The notes: generated by a model from the letters alone, not told the origin. Shown: positions 26,528-37,102, counted from the first letter of the stretch. The stretch is DNA of 64,000 nt from Clostridiales bacterium (GCA_022801595.1 JAAWSO010000002.1:143663-207662); one strand, 5' to 3'. Numbers and translations: made by a program.

Positions 26528-28111
26528 TTAAGGCTTACTATGGGAAGGGCAGGGGCGGTTTTTCTCCCTCTTTTTTGTCAGAAAAATGCTGCGCACCCAC
26601 TCCTGGTCATATTTTCGAAAGCTTCCCGAAATCCGCAGCAGCGCATAGTAAAAAATACCGGAAGCCAGGATTTCCACTACGCAGCGCAGCCAATCTGCGA
26701 TACCGTCAACAGGCAATATTTTCGCTAAAAAAGTAACCGTCAGAGTGGAAATTCCCCCGCATAAAGCAGGCTTGAGAATCCAATCCATAAACTTGATCTG
26801 GACTTCCGCTACTTTGATGAGGCGGTGGATGCTCAAGGTAGCGTTAAAGATCGTGCTGAAAAACAGGACGCAAAGATATCCTTTGCTGCCGGTGTATGGG
26901 ATGAGGAAAAAGATCAGCACCACCCGGATGGCGGAGTCGGAAAAGTTGTATTTTAAGGAATGGAGCTGTTGATCCAACCCTTTCAAAATGCCGTCCACCA
27001 CGCTGTCCAAATAGAATAATGGGACCAAAGGGGCAAGCAAGCGCAGCAGAGCGCCGGCTTGTTCTTTTTGGTAAAAGGCCATGCCCAGCTCATGGGAAAA
27101 GGCTAGGAAAACAGAGGTTACGAAAATGGAAAACAGCAAAGTTAATTGAAAGGAACGGCTGGTTGCCCGGTTGATAAAACGTTTGTGCCCGCAGGCATTG
27201 GCTTCCGACATTTCCGGGATCAGCAGGGAGGAAAAGGCGATCAAAAAGGAGGAAGGAAAATATAAAATCGGCATCACCATACCGTGGATCATGCCGTATT
27301 CACTCAGAGAATTTTGGGAGGAAGCGCCGTATTTTCGAAAGCCTATAGGGATTAAAATGTTTTCCAGTGCGCTCAGCCCACTGCGAAGGGTGGAACTGAA
27401 GGTAATCGGCAAAGCAATGTGGCAGATCTTGTGGAGAATCCCGGTGCTTTTTTGGGGCCGTTGGCCGTTTTGGATCCGTTTTACATGGAACCAATACATT
27501 ATATAGATAAAAAGGAAAGAGGCTACCTCTCCCACTGTAGAACCGATCATAATGGCACGGCATCCATGCTCCAGACCGGACGGCGCGAAAAAGCTGAAAA
27601 TTACCACGGTCACGCCGATGGTCACCACTTGCTCCAAAACCTCTCCCACAGCGGATTTTACCACACCGCGCACCGCGAGAAAATATCCTTTTAAACAGGA
27701 ACAGAGCGCCATAAACGGGAGCCCAAAGGCTAAGATCTTAAGGGAGGAAATTATCCGTCCGTCACCGAGGATGGAATGGCCAATCCAGTCTGCGGAGAAA
27801 TACATAGCGGTCATGGCGGCCAGGCTAAGGCAGGCGCTGAACAGTAGGCATTTCCGCACGCCGCTGCGGACTGTTTGGGGCTGATGATCGGCAATGGCTT
27901 CGGAAACCAGTCGGGTGACCGCCAAACTGATTCCTGATGTGGACAGGGTAATGGCCAGGACAAACACGGAAAAAACCAACTGATACAGGCCCATTCCCTC
28001 CGCGCCGATTTTGGAGGTGAGATATACCCGGTAGCTGATGTTCATGGTGCGGAGTAAGAGGGAGGAGGCTGTGAGCAGGACAGCGTTCAAAAAGAAAACA
28101 CGTTTTTTCAT
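26528..28111 (-). CDS. polysaccharide biosynthesis/SpoVB-family (MVF) membrane protein
   Basis: Polytopic; N-terminal NISYRVYLTSKIGAEGMGLYQLVFSV typical of SpoVB-like flippases. Confidence 0.85.
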   Translation of the reverse strand: MKKRVFFLNAVLLTASSLLLRTMNISYRVYLTSKIGAEGMGLYQLVFSVFVLAITLSTSGISLAVTRLVSEAIADHQPQTVRSGVRKCLLFSACLSLAAMTAMYFSADWIGHSILGDGRIISSLKILAFGLPFMALCSCLKGYFLAVRGVVKSAVGEVLEQVVTIGVTVVIFSFFAPSGLEHGCRAIMIGSTVGEVASFLFIYIMYWFHVKRIQNGQRPQKSTGILHKICHIALPITFSSTLRSGLSALENILIPIGFRKYGASSQNSLSEYGMIHGMVMPILYFPSSFLIAFSSLLIPEMSEANACGHKRFINRATSRSFQLTLLFSIFVTSVFLAFSHELGMAFYQKEQAGALLRLLAPLVPLFYLDSVVDGILKGLDQQLHSLKYNFSDSAIRVVLIFFLIPYTGSKGYLCVLFFSTIFNATLSIHRLIKVAEVQIKFMDWILKPALCGGISTLTVTFLAKILPVDGIADWLRCVVEILASGIFYYALLRISGSFRKYDQEWVRSIFLTKKREKNRPCPSHSKP

Positions 28112-28328
28112 AACATCGGTGACCTCATCTGTGATTTTTCAAAAGAAATTTTTGATTTCCTTCTATCATGGTATGTCTGCGATTGGGCAGAAATGAGACG
28201 ATTTCAAAAAACGCTCAAGCTCATTTTTTATTTGCAGAAAGGGACGTTGTATGGTATGATAACAACAAAAAAGTGATTTTATTTCCATAAAAATAGAGCT
28301 TGCAAGGATAAATGAGGAGGAATCTGGC

Positions 28329-29294
28329 ATGGATTGGACAGAAGTGGCGATTACGGTAGACGCCAAGGATGTGGACAAGGCTGGGGACATCGCCCAGATG
28401 GTAGTGCCGTATGGGATTTATATTGAAGATTATTCCAACTTGGAGCAGGAAGCATGGGAAATTGCCCACATTGATTTGATTGACGAGGAACTGCTCAAAA
28501 AAGACCGGACCAAGGGGATTATCCATGTCTATATCAGTCCCGAGGAAAGCCCAGCAGAAGCCATTGCATTCCTCAGCGAACGGTATACGGCGGAACAAAT
28601 TCCCCACACCATTACCACTGCCGACTGTGTGATGGAGGACTGGATCAATAATTGGAAAAAATATTTTAAGCCAATTGAGGTGGGACACAGTATTCTCATC
28701 CGCCCAACCTGGGAGGAGGATTACGACGCAAAAGGCCGACGGGTACTGCATTTGGAGCCCGGCTTGGCGTTTGGCACTGGAACCCATGAGACTACCCGTC
28801 TCTGTATTGAGCTGATTGAGGATTACCTTCGCCCCCAAATGGACATTTTGGATGTGGGCTGTGGCAGCGGGATTTTGTCTGTGGCGGCTCTTTTAATGGG
28901 GGGACAAAGCGCCGTTGGGGTGGATATTGACGAGCTGGCTGTGAAAACCGCTGTGGAAAATGCCAAGATCAACCAGGTGGACAGCCGTTTCACGGCCATT
29001 GCGGGCAATCTGACGGAAAAAGTACAGGGCAAATTCCACATGATTGTGGCTAATATTGTGGCGGACATCATCATCGAACTGACCCAGGATATTGAGCAGT
29101 TTATGTATGACGATACGGTGTACATCATGAGCGGGATCATCGACACCCGGGAACAGGACGTGCTTCAGGCTTTAGAGAAAGACTTTGAGATCATCGACCG
29201 CCGTTGGGAAAAGGGCTGGGTCGCTTTGGCTGCCCAGAAAAAACGCCGGCAGGTTGGAGACATTGATTGGTCCAGCTTTAAAATTTTTGGATAA
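28329..29294 (+). CDS. prmA: ribosomal protein L11 methyltransferase
   Basis: PGLAFGTGTHETTRLCIELIEDY, DVGCGSGILSVAALLMG, VANIVADIIIEL. Confidence 0.94.
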   Translation: MDWTEVAITVDAKDVDKAGDIAQMVVPYGIYIEDYSNLEQEAWEIAHIDLIDEELLKKDRTKGIIHVYISPEESPAEAIAFLSERYTAEQIPHTITTADCVMEDWINNWKKYFKPIEVGHSILIRPTWEEDYDAKGRRVLHLEPGLAFGTGTHETTRLCIELIEDYLRPQMDILDVGCGSGILSVAALLMGGQSAVGVDIDELAVKTAVENAKINQVDSRFTAIAGNLTEKVQGKFHMIVANIVADIIIELTQDIEQFMYDDTVYIMSGIIDTREQDVLQALEKDFEIIDRRWEKGWVALAAQKKRRQVGDIDWSSFKIFG

Positions 29295-29308
29295 GGGGGA
29301 GAGCCAGC

Positions 29309-29836
29309 GTGATATTATCAGGACGAGAAATTGCACAGCAGGTGGAGCAAGGGAACATTACGATTCAGCCGTTTGACCGGAAGAAAGTGAATCCCAATAG
29401 CTATAATCTATCCCTGCACAATGAGTTGTTGGTATATGAAAATGAGGTGTTGGACATGAAAAAGCCCAACCCCACTCAATTGCTGACCATTCCAAAAGAG
29501 GGCCTTTTGTTGGAACCAGGCAAGCTGTATCTAGGCCGCACCAAGGAGTTTACCACCACCAGCAAGTTTGTGCCTATGCTGGAAGGCCGTTCTTCCACTG
29601 GGCGGCTTGGGCTTTGCATCCATGTGACCGCTGGTTTTGGAGACATTGGTTTCGCCGGATACTGGACTTTGGAAATCCATTGCATTCATCCTTTAATCAT
29701 TTATCCTGATATTGACGTATGCCAGATTTATTACCATACCATCCAGGGGGATTTTGACCTGTACGACAGCGGCAAATATCAGAATAATACCGGAATCCAG
29801 CCCAGCCTCATGTACAAAGATTTCGAATCAGATTAA
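29309..29836 (+). CDS. dcd: dCTP deaminase
   Basis: VNPNSYNLSLHNELLVY, EGRSSTGRLGLCIHVTAGFGDIGFAGYWTLEI; GTG start. Confidence 0.93.
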   Translation: MILSGREIAQQVEQGNITIQPFDRKKVNPNSYNLSLHNELLVYENEVLDMKKPNPTQLLTIPKEGLLLEPGKLYLGRTKEFTTTSKFVPMLEGRSSTGRLGLCIHVTAGFGDIGFAGYWTLEIHCIHPLIIYPDIDVCQIYYHTIQGDFDLYDSGKYQNNTGIQPSLMYKDFESD

Positions 29837-30188
29837 GGTCGGCTCGGCTAATGAGCTGGCCATTCGCTTGCGTGTACCCTCATACCTCGTTTGGCAGAAT
29901 TTTTTTATGCTGCGGCGCTCCAGTTCGGTTATATGTTCCCGATGCTCTCAGAGAGCAAACGCAATAGTATCGTCGGCCTTGATAAAGGCGGCAGGGTAGA
30001 GGAATGGAGTCCTCTCGTTCACTTTGACGAGCGAGAACTAAAATATTCGCATCGTGCTTGTATGGAATCAAAATTCCCGATAGGTCTCGGAAGCAAGCGT
30101 AAAAGTTACTTCTCGGAAATTGATTTCGGCCTCGAAAGAGCAAAGTGATGAGGCAACCGAATTAAATGGATGAAATAGACGAAAAAAT

Positions 30189-30220
30189 GCGCGGAGGAAA
30201 TTTCTCCGCGCTTTTCTTTT
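30189..30220. terminator. intrinsic terminator
   Basis: GCGCGGAGGAAATTTCTCCGCGC followed by TTTTCTTTTT. Confidence 0.75.
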
Positions 30221-30249
30221 TGGAATGCTGTGTGCAAACTTGTTTTAGG

Positions 30250-30642
30250 TTAAAGAAGCAGAAGCTCCGTGCCATAAGAATTATCGATGGCGCAGAGCCA
30301 ATCACCGTCTTTGTTTTTGCGAAATACATAGGTAGCCTTTCGTTCCGCTGGGTATGGGGAATCGGTCATCAGCGGGGTTTCCACCATCGTGTGGGCCAGC
30401 ACCAAAGCGGTGTCTCCCGCTTCCAAAATCACCATTTCTTTTTGACTGGGCCGCATTTCTCCGCGGTAATACTCCAAAATCCGATGAAATGCCGGTTCTA
30501 TCTGTTCTTTGCCCCGGGCGACTACGCCAGGCTTAACTACCAGAATTGCGTCATCGGCGTAAAAGTCCATCAGTTTTTTCAAGTCCTGCAGGGCAATGGC
30601 CTCGTCTGCCTGCTTGATCAATGTTTTGATTGGATGTCCCAT
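30250..30642 (-). CDS. SnoaL/NTF2-like (DUF4440-type) protein
   Basis: AIALQDLKKLMDFYADDAILVVKPGVVARGKEQIEPAFHRIL... cone-fold pattern. Confidence 0.75.
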   Translation of the reverse strand: MGHPIKTLIKQADEAIALQDLKKLMDFYADDAILVVKPGVVARGKEQIEPAFHRILEYYRGEMRPSQKEMVILEAGDTALVLAHTMVETPLMTDSPYPAERKATYVFRKNKDGDWLCAIDNSYGTELLLL

Positions 30643-30643
30643 T

Positions 30644-31816
30644 TTATACGCTCCTTTCGGTTAATTCCACATAGTTTCCAAGGAAAGAAAAGTTTGGCAT
30701 CTCACTGGAAAGTTCACAAATTAAATCCAGGGTTTTGGGATTGGATACGTTTCCGGTGAAGTCTAAGTAAAAATCATATTCAAACCGGTCTCCTTCGCTG
30801 ACGCTGTCACTGGAAATGGGGCGGGATTCGATTTTCGTCAAGTTCAGCCCGTTCATGGCGAACCGGACCAATACGCTGTACAGGGAGCCGGTGGTGTGGG
30901 GGAGGGAGAAACACAGGCTGATCTTATTAGCGTCCTCTGGGAGAAGCAAATCCCGGTGGATGGCGATGAATCGGGTGCGGTTCCGGTCGTTGTTCTGTAC
31001 GTTTTCGGCTAGGATTTTCAGGCCGTATTCCTCAGCGGCGATCCGGGAGCAGATGACCCCATAAGAGGGGTTCTGTTTTTCCCCAGCCATTTTGGCGGCA
31101 GTGGCGGTATTGGAATATTCTATGCTCTCCCAGTGATGCTTGGCGATCAGTTCTGAGCATTGGGCGAGAGCCTGGGGATGGGAATAGATGGTGCGAATGG
31201 TTTCTAAGCTGCCGTTTTGGGGAACCGCCAGGCAGTGGTTGATTTTCAAAGTAGTGGCTCCAACGATGCGGAAGCGGTACTTTAAAATCAGGTCATATAC
31301 CTCTGTCACAGAGCCAGCGGAGGAATTTTCAACAGGGACCAGTCCGAAAGCGGCATCGCCCCGTTCTACAGACTGGAACACCTCCTGAAAGCATTCGTAA
31401 AAGGCGATGTTCCGGCTGGGGAACAGCAGGCGGGCGGCTTCATGGGAATGGGAACCGTCTACGCCCGGACAGGCAATGGTCTGGCCCAGGGAGCTTTCGT
31501 CTAGGGTGGGGCGGCGTTCCAGAGCTTGTTCTACCTCCTTGCGGGTTTCACTGCCGCTGAGCATCATTTTGTGCTGGCGGGCACGGCTGAGGGCCATCAT
31601 GGTGGTATAGAGCATTTTCGCTTCACAGTCGTATTCCTCGGCGCGGGATGCGACTTTATTCAAAATCTGCTCTTCCCGTTCGGCGTTAAAAATCGGGAGA
31701 TTGGTTTCCATTTTGGTTTTGGCTACCACTTCGGCGCACTTCATCCGCTCCACAAACAACGGGAGAAGCTGGGCGTCAATTTCATCAATTTTTTGTCGGA
31801 TTTTGTTGAGAGACAT
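30644..31816 (-). CDS. pheA: bifunctional chorismate mutase/prephenate dehydratase
   Basis: N-terminal IRQKIDEIDAQLLPLFVERMKCAEVVAKTK; C-terminal FGLVPVENSSAGSV, NRTRFIAI and ACT region LTKIESRP. Confidence 0.94.
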   Translation of the reverse strand: MSLNKIRQKIDEIDAQLLPLFVERMKCAEVVAKTKMETNLPIFNAEREEQILNKVASRAEEYDCEAKMLYTTMMALSRARQHKMMLSGSETRKEVEQALERRPTLDESSLGQTIACPGVDGSHSHEAARLLFPSRNIAFYECFQEVFQSVERGDAAFGLVPVENSSAGSVTEVYDLILKYRFRIVGATTLKINHCLAVPQNGSLETIRTIYSHPQALAQCSELIAKHHWESIEYSNTATAAKMAGEKQNPSYGVICSRIAAEEYGLKILAENVQNNDRNRTRFIAIHRDLLLPEDANKISLCFSLPHTTGSLYSVLVRFAMNGLNLTKIESRPISSDSVSEGDRFEYDFYLDFTGNVSNPKTLDLICELSSEMPNFSFLGNYVELTERSV

Positions 31817-31900
31817 GATGCTTCCTACCTTTTCTGTGATTATTTTGGAAATTCTTTTTGCAGATTTTTGAAAAGAATTTAAAAAAACTTAAAAATAATA

Positions 31901-31929
31901 TTGACAAATACCTCGTTTGCTAATAAGAT
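31901..31929 (+). promoter_or_regulatory. acpP promoter
   Basis: TTGACA - 17 nt - TAAGAT. Confidence 0.6.
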
Positions 31930-32068
31930 ATGGCTAGGGAAATCAAGGCATGGAACATTCCATCTGATTTCAACTGTGGAAAATTGTAACACATTTGGCG
32001 TTCGTTTGTCCACATTTGGCGATTAGCTTGGTTATTTTTATTTCACAAAATTTTAGGAGGATTTCGCA

Positions 32069-32296
32069 ATGGTATTCGAAAAGGTAAAGGCTATTCTGAG
32101 CGAGCAGTTTGACGTTGAGGAGGATTCCATCACCATGGAAACCATCGTGGCGGAAGATTTGGGCGCCGATTCGTTGGACGTGGTTGATTTGCTCATGTCC
32201 ATCGAGGATGAGTTTGAGATTGAAATTCCAGATGGGGAAATCGAGAACATCAAAACTGTTGGTGACTTGGTGAAGTACATCGAGGCAAATTCCTAA
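32069..32296 (+). CDS. acpP: acyl carrier protein
   Basis: [27 protein letters not shown] (DSL phosphopantetheine site). Confidence 0.97.
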   Translation: MVFEKVKAILSEQFDVEEDSITMETIVAEDLGADSLDVVDLLMSIEDEFEIEIPDGEIENIKTVGDLVKYIEANS

Positions 32297-32402
32297 TTTT
32301 GAAAAACAAAAGGTTCTCTTATGGAATCTGCGTAGTTCGTTGTGCGGAAGCTTCTGCATGACGAATTTTTTTTCTCGGTTTCGCTGAATTTGCGGTTTTT
32401 AG

Positions 32403-32431
32403 TTGAAATGTTGTCCATCCCGCTTTATAAT
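32403..32431 (+). promoter_or_regulatory. proS promoter
   Basis: TTGAAA - 17 nt - TATAAT. Confidence 0.65.
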
Positions 32432-32515
32432 AAGAATGGAACAAAAAACATCGAAACTGAAATCCGTTCAGATTCCAAATATAGATCCATTATTTTGAGA
32501 AGGAGAATCGGCAAG

Positions 32516-33961
32516 ATGTCAGATCAATTTGGACAGAAGAAAATGGTGGAGGCGATCACTCCTATGGAGGAGGATTTCGCCAAGTGGTACACCGATATCG
32601 TGAAGAAGGCGGAGTTAATGGACTATACCAGCGTACGGGGCTGCATGGTCATCCAGCCTTATGGCTTTGCGATTTGGGAAAATATCCAGAGCGTTTTGGA
32701 CGCCCGTTTTAAGGAGTTGGGCCATGAGAATGTTTCCATGCCGCTGTTTATTCCCGAAAGCCTGCTGCAAAAAGAGAAGGATCATGTGGAAGGCTTCGCC
32801 CCTGAAGTGGCCTGGGTGACTCACGGCGGCGAGGAAAAGCTCCAGGAACGCCTTTGCGTCCGTCCCACTTCTGAAACCTTGTTCTGCGACTACTATTCCC
32901 GGGTGATCCATTCCTACCGGGATCTGCCCAAACTATACAATCAATGGTGTTCGGTGGTTCGCTGGGAAAAAACCACCCGTCCTTTTCTGCGTTCGGTGGA
33001 ATTCCACTGGCAGGAAGGTCACACCATGCACGAAACCGCTCAGGAGGCCATGGAGGAAACCGAGCAAATGCTCAAGGTATATGCCGAATTCTGCGAGAAC
33101 CAGTTGGCCATCCCAGTGGTGAAAGGCCGCAAGACCGACAAGGAGAAGTTTGCCGGTGCGGAGGCCACCTACACCATTGAGGCCATGATGCACGACGGCA
33201 AGGCTTTACAGTCCGGCACCAGCCACTATTTTGGCGATGGTTTCGCGAAAGCCTTTGACATCACCTTCCAGGGCCGGGACAACAATTCCTATTACCCCCA
33301 TCAAACCTCTTGGGGCATGTCTACCCGCATCATCGGCGGCATCATCATGACCCACGGCGATAACAACGGTTTGGTTCTGCCTCCAGCCATCGCGCCGATT
33401 CAGGTGATCATTCTGCCTATCGCCCAGCATAAAGCGGGCGTGTTGGAAAAGGCCCGGGAGCTGCAAGAGCGTTTGAAGAAATCATTCCGGGTACGGCTTG
33501 ACGATTCCGACCAAAGCCCCGGCTGGAAATTTGCCCAGTATGAGATGAAGGGTGTGCCTTTGCGGCTGGAAATCGGCCCCAAGGATATGGAGAAGGGTCA
33601 ATGCGTGCTGGTGCGCCGTCATGACCGGGAAAAAGTTTTCGTTTCCCTGGATCGTTTGGAAGAAGCCATCGCGGAACAACTGGAAGCGGTTCGCCAGGGC
33701 ATTTACGACAAGGCTCTGGCCCGTCGCCAGGAAATGACATACACCGCCGCCAATATGGATGAGCTGAAGGATATCGCGGAGAACAAGCCGGGTTTGATAA
33801 AAGCTATGTGGTGCGGCGATCTTGCCTGTGAAGAGAAGATCAAGGAGGAGGCTGGGCTTTCCTCCCGCTGCATTCCTTTCGAGCAGGAAACCATTGGGGA
33901 AAGCTGCGTTTGTTGTGGCAAGCCAGCGAAATCCATGGTGTTCTGGGGCAAGTCTTATTAA
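32516..33961 (+). CDS. proS: prolyl-tRNA synthetase, short archaeal/eukaryal-like type
   Basis: [62 protein letters not shown]-terminal Cys-rich tail; start refined to 32516. Confidence 0.93.
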   Translation: MSDQFGQKKMVEAITPMEEDFAKWYTDIVKKAELMDYTSVRGCMVIQPYGFAIWENIQSVLDARFKELGHENVSMPLFIPESLLQKEKDHVEGFAPEVAWVTHGGEEKLQERLCVRPTSETLFCDYYSRVIHSYRDLPKLYNQWCSVVRWEKTTRPFLRSVEFHWQEGHTMHETAQEAMEETEQMLKVYAEFCENQLAIPVVKGRKTDKEKFAGAEATYTIEAMMHDGKALQSGTSHYFGDGFAKAFDITFQGRDNNSYYPHQTSWGMSTRIIGGIIMTHGDNNGLVLPPAIAPIQVIILPIAQHKAGVLEKARELQERLKKSFRVRLDDSDQSPGWKFAQYEMKGVPLRLEIGPKDMEKGQCVLVRRHDREKVFVSLDRLEEAIAEQLEAVRQGIYDKALARRQEMTYTAANMDELKDIAENKPGLIKAMWCGDLACEEKIKEEAGLSSRCIPFEQETIGESCVCCGKPAKSMVFWGKSY

Positions 33962-34117
33962 TTTGTTTTCGGAAAGCTGGTTCCGGCAATCGCCTCAATC
34001 CTAGGGAATCAGCTTACAACGGAAAAACCATTTTTTGCAAAGAGTTAGGATAGTGTTTTTACAGATCGAACATACTAAGGAAAAATTCTTTCTGTATCAA
34101 TGAGGTGAATCATAACC

Positions 34118-34990
34118 ATGAAAAAAGTAACAATCCTGGTTTGCGGCTTGGCTATTGCGGTGGTATTGGGGTTGGCGGCCTGTGAGTCAGTCGTTAACCC
34201 ACCTATTGACCCAGCCGTATCCAGCCAGGTTTCTTCGTTGGAATCTCAGACGTCGTCGACGGCATCTTCGGTAATTTCGGAGCCGGGAGAAGCGACTTCC
34301 TCCACCGTCAGTGAGATCACGAGCACTCCGAACGATGTTCCAGATGGCTACCCATATAGCATCAAACGGACTCCGTATACTTGGGAAAAGGGCGCGAAAA
34401 AATATGAGGTGAATTATCTCAGGATCACAGGAGACAAGGACAACAGTTATTCTAAGGTTAATATGTTGCTCAAGGAGCGGGCCATGCGGACTGCCAACTC
34501 CTTTGGCTATCAGCCCCAATACAACCCCGAAACCAAGGAAGAAGTTCCGGTGACTGTGACCACCAGCAGCACGTTGATGTATCGGAACCAGCAGTTTATC
34601 AGCGTGGTGATTGAGAGCAAATATACGGTGGGGGATGGGGAGCCGGTTTCCGTGTTTGATACGGTGAACTGCTACTTGGATGAAAGCAGCGCCCTGACTC
34701 CAGAGGAAACGGAAGTCACGATGCAAAATTCCTTGGAAGTCAAAGAAGAAATGGCGGACGTTTTGCTTGAGGCGATATGGGATCAAGGGACTCCAGAGTT
34801 ACAGGAATATTTGACTAAGGAGCGGATTTTTGCGTCTTTGGGCCAAAACCCTATGTTCTTTACGGAAAAATATATGGCCATCAGCCTTCAGGTGCCTCAT
34901 GAACTGGGCGATCATGTAGAGTTGAAGCTGAACTACCCGGAATTGGCTCCGTTCATGAAAATGAATACCATTTGGCGCACCTTTATTTAG
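34118..34990 (+). CDS. putative lipoprotein, possibly DUF3298/DUF4163-like
   Basis: Signal peptide with lipobox GLAAC, Ser/Thr-rich linker, soluble C-terminal domain. Confidence 0.65.
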   Translation: MKKVTILVCGLAIAVVLGLAACESVVNPPIDPAVSSQVSSLESQTSSTASSVISEPGEATSSTVSEITSTPNDVPDGYPYSIKRTPYTWEKGAKKYEVNYLRITGDKDNSYSKVNMLLKERAMRTANSFGYQPQYNPETKEEVPVTVTTSSTLMYRNQQFISVVIESKYTVGDGEPVSVFDTVNCYLDESSALTPEETEVTMQNSLEVKEEMADVLLEAIWDQGTPELQEYLTKERIFASLGQNPMFFTEKYMAISLQVPHELGDHVELKLNYPELAPFMKMNTIWRTFI

Positions 34991-35042
34991 GACGACCAGA
35001 CGATCAAGGGATTCCCTATACGGGAAATTGGAGAATAAGCAT

Positions 35043-35088
35043 AAAACCCCCACTGGCAAAGGATGTGTTCCTTGCCAGTGGGGGTTTT
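35043..35088. terminator. bidirectional intrinsic terminator
   Basis: AAAACCCCCACTGGCAAG.../CTTGCCAGTGGGGGTTTT near-perfect stem. Confidence 0.85.
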
Positions 35089-35098
35089 GCGTGGAGGG

Positions 35099-35338
35099 TC
35101 AGCGGTTGATTTCAGGGTTGTCGGTGCGTCCCAATAAGTAGTCAATCGACACATTGAAGTAGTCGGCAAGAGCGGTGAGCGTTTGATTGTCAGCCTCACG
35201 TACCCCATTTTTATATTGACTAATACTATTTTGGCTCATATTTAATTCCATAGCTAGATTGATCTGAGATAAATGCCGCTTTTTGCGCAACTTTTTTAGC
35301 CTAAAAATGTCCATCACCTCTTGACAGGATAATACCAA
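35099..35338 (-). CDS. XRE-family HTH regulator (start possibly 35314)
   Basis: LKKLRKKRHLSQINLAMELNMSQNSISQYKNGVREADNQTLTALADYFNVSIDYLLGRTD. Confidence 0.85.
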   Translation of the reverse strand: MVLSCQEVMDIFRLKKLRKKRHLSQINLAMELNMSQNSISQYKNGVREADNQTLTALADYFNVSIDYLLGRTDNPEINR

Positions 35339-35350
35339 GATTGTTATAAT

Positions 35351-35376
35351 ATTTTATCTCAAATTCGAGATAAAAT
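35351..35376. promoter_or_regulatory. putative operator, perfect 10-bp inverted repeat
   Basis: ATTTTATCTC-AAATTC-GAGATAAAAT adjacent to the XRE gene; extra half-site GAGATA at 35395. Confidence 0.65.
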
Positions 35377-35385
35377 AGGCTATAA

Positions 35386-35595
35386 TTAATTTTAGAGATA
35401 ATCACAGGGAAAAAGTCCAAATTAATAAAAGAAGATATCGTCGAGAAAATACAGATAATTGATAGGGAACAAGATCGTGTATTTTCTCATCAGCTTGTCT
35501 TTTGGATAAAAGGAGCAATCAAACGGTACGAGGAGGAGAACGGGAGCGTTGAGGTGTTCAGGCCAAAATGCAAATATTCAGTTAAGAAAATGTGA
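35386..35595 (+). pseudogene. protein-like open frame without a canonical start codon, possible gene remnant
   Basis: LILEIITGKKSKLIKEDIVEKIQIIDREQDRVFSHQLVFWIKGAIKRYEEENGSVEVFRPKCKYSVKKM*; no in-frame ATG/GTG/TTG near the 5' end. Confidence 0.25.
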
Positions 35596-35718
35596 GATGT
35601 GTGGCCTTCTTTTTTTAAACATATGAGACATTGCGATTCCTCTCTGAGATTAGTGGGAGTTATTTCCAGCACGAGTCCATACCGAGAGAGCGGAAAATAA
35701 ATCATTGGTAAAAAAGAC

Positions 35719-35747
35719 TTGCATTTTGTTATGGGGTGTGATATAAT
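35719..35747 (+). promoter_or_regulatory. S10 superoperon promoter
   Basis: TTGCAT - 17 nt (ending TG-A) - TATAAT, about 320 nt upstream of rpsJ. Confidence 0.7.
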
Positions 35748-35956
35748 AACCAAGCAAGACTGCAATAGATATGCGTTGAAGCGGGAGGTTGCGGCCATTT
35801 TGGCTGGTTTTTCCGTGGAGTATGTCCGATTTTAAACCGGGCGAAAGAATATTTGAGTGTATGGCGAAAACATGCGCAATTGCGTGTGTTGACGTATTTT
35901 GAGCAAAAATGCGTTGCTGCTGCCATGCCTTAGACGTCTTTTCGAGACCTGCCCGG

Positions 35957-35990
35957 ATCTGCTTTTTAGCAAGTCCGGTTTTTTCATGCC
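35957..35990 (+). terminator. attenuator-like hairpin in the S10 leader
   Basis: CCGGATCTGCTTTTTAGCAAGTCCGG followed by TTTTTTC, within the untranslated leader of rpsJ. Confidence 0.5.
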
Positions 35991-36065
35991 GAGGGAAGAA
36001 ACACCCGGCACAGTGTAGCGATCAAAAAGGCGCCGCCCGCCAACTACAATAAGGAGGCGATTACA

Positions 36066-36377
36066 ATGGCAGTCAAAGAAAAAATCCGGATAAGAATCAA
36101 AGGGTACGATCATCAGCTGGTGGATCAATCCGCCGAGAAGATTGTTCAGACTGCACAGCGCACAGGCGCTCGTGTATCCGGCCCTGTACCGTTGCCAACC
36201 GAGAAGCAGGTTATCACCATCCTGCGCGCGGTTCACAAGTACAAGGACAGCCGTGAACAATTCGAGATGAGAACACACAAAAGACTTATCGACATTCTGA
36301 GACCATCCAACAAGACCGTTGAGGCGTTGATGAGCTTGGAGCTCCCCGCTGGCGTTGACATCGAGATTAAACTCTAA
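36066..36377 (+). CDS. rpsJ: 30S ribosomal protein S10
   Basis: [21 protein letters not shown]...[11 protein letters not shown]. Confidence 0.98.
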   Translation: MAVKEKIRIRIKGYDHQLVDQSAEKIVQTAQRTGARVSGPVPLPTEKQVITILRAVHKYKDSREQFEMRTHKRLIDILRPSNKTVEALMSLELPAGVDIEIKL

Positions 36378-36452
36378 TCTCCGCCAACCAACAAGCGGAT
36401 GGGGTCATGTTGGCTCCGGCCAACCAATAACCTACACAGGAGGTAAACTATA

Positions 36453-37085
36453 ATGCAAAAAGGTATTATCGGCAAGAAGATTGGCATGACACAAATCTTC
36501 GATGAAAAAGGTAAAGTCATCCCGGTAACCGTTGTAGAAGCAGGTCCTTGCGTGGTATCACAAAAGAAGACTGTGGAAAACGACGGCTATGCAGCGATCC
36601 AAATCGGCTATGGCGATATGAAGGCACATAAAGTCAACAAGCCAATGAAGGGTCACTTCGCAAAGGGTGACGTTGCTCCCAAGAGAACGCTCCGCGAGTT
36701 CCGCGTGGAAAACATTGACGCTTACAACGTGGGCGATCTCATTAAGGCAGACACCTTCGCGGCTGGCGACAAGATTGATGTAACCGGTACCAGCAAGGGT
36801 AAGGGTTACGCTGGCGTGGTAAAGCGCTGGAACTTCGGCCGTCTCAAAGAGAGCCACGGTTCCGGTCCGGTTGCCCGTCACGGTGGCTCCATCGGTATGT
36901 GTTCCGATCCATCCAAAGTCTTTAAGGGCAGAAAGATGGCTGGCCACATGGGCGCGGAGCGCGTTACCGTACAAAATCTGACGGTTGTTAAAGTGGACGC
37001 AGAGAATAACCTGATCGCAATCAAGGGCGCTATTCCAGGCCCCAACGGCGGCACCGTTATCATCCACGACAGCGTGAAGGCGTAA
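36453..37085 (+). CDS. rplC: 50S ribosomal protein L3
   Basis: [32 protein letters not shown]. Confidence 0.98.
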   Translation: MQKGIIGKKIGMTQIFDEKGKVIPVTVVEAGPCVVSQKKTVENDGYAAIQIGYGDMKAHKVNKPMKGHFAKGDVAPKRTLREFRVENIDAYNVGDLIKADTFAAGDKIDVTGTSKGKGYAGVVKRWNFGRLKESHGSGPVARHGGSIGMCSDPSKVFKGRKMAGHMGAERVTVQNLTVVKVDAENNLIAIKGAIPGPNGGTVIIHDSVKA

Positions 37086-37102
37086 GGGAAGGAGGAATTG
37101 AC

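Noticed and set aside
26093-26728. 211-aa plus ORF spanning the pepF end and the SpoVB-like gene end
   Set aside because: Overlaps two real genes and runs through a terminator stem; no recognisable domain.
31908-31919. ATACCTCGTTTG match to the putative dispersed repeat inside the acpP promoter spacer
   Set aside because: Only 12 nt shared with no flanking similarity; probably coincidence within the promoter.
33970-34015. AAGCTGGTTCC...GGGAATCAGCTT hairpin after proS
   Set aside because: No T-run and modest stem; may be weak termination, insufficient to call.
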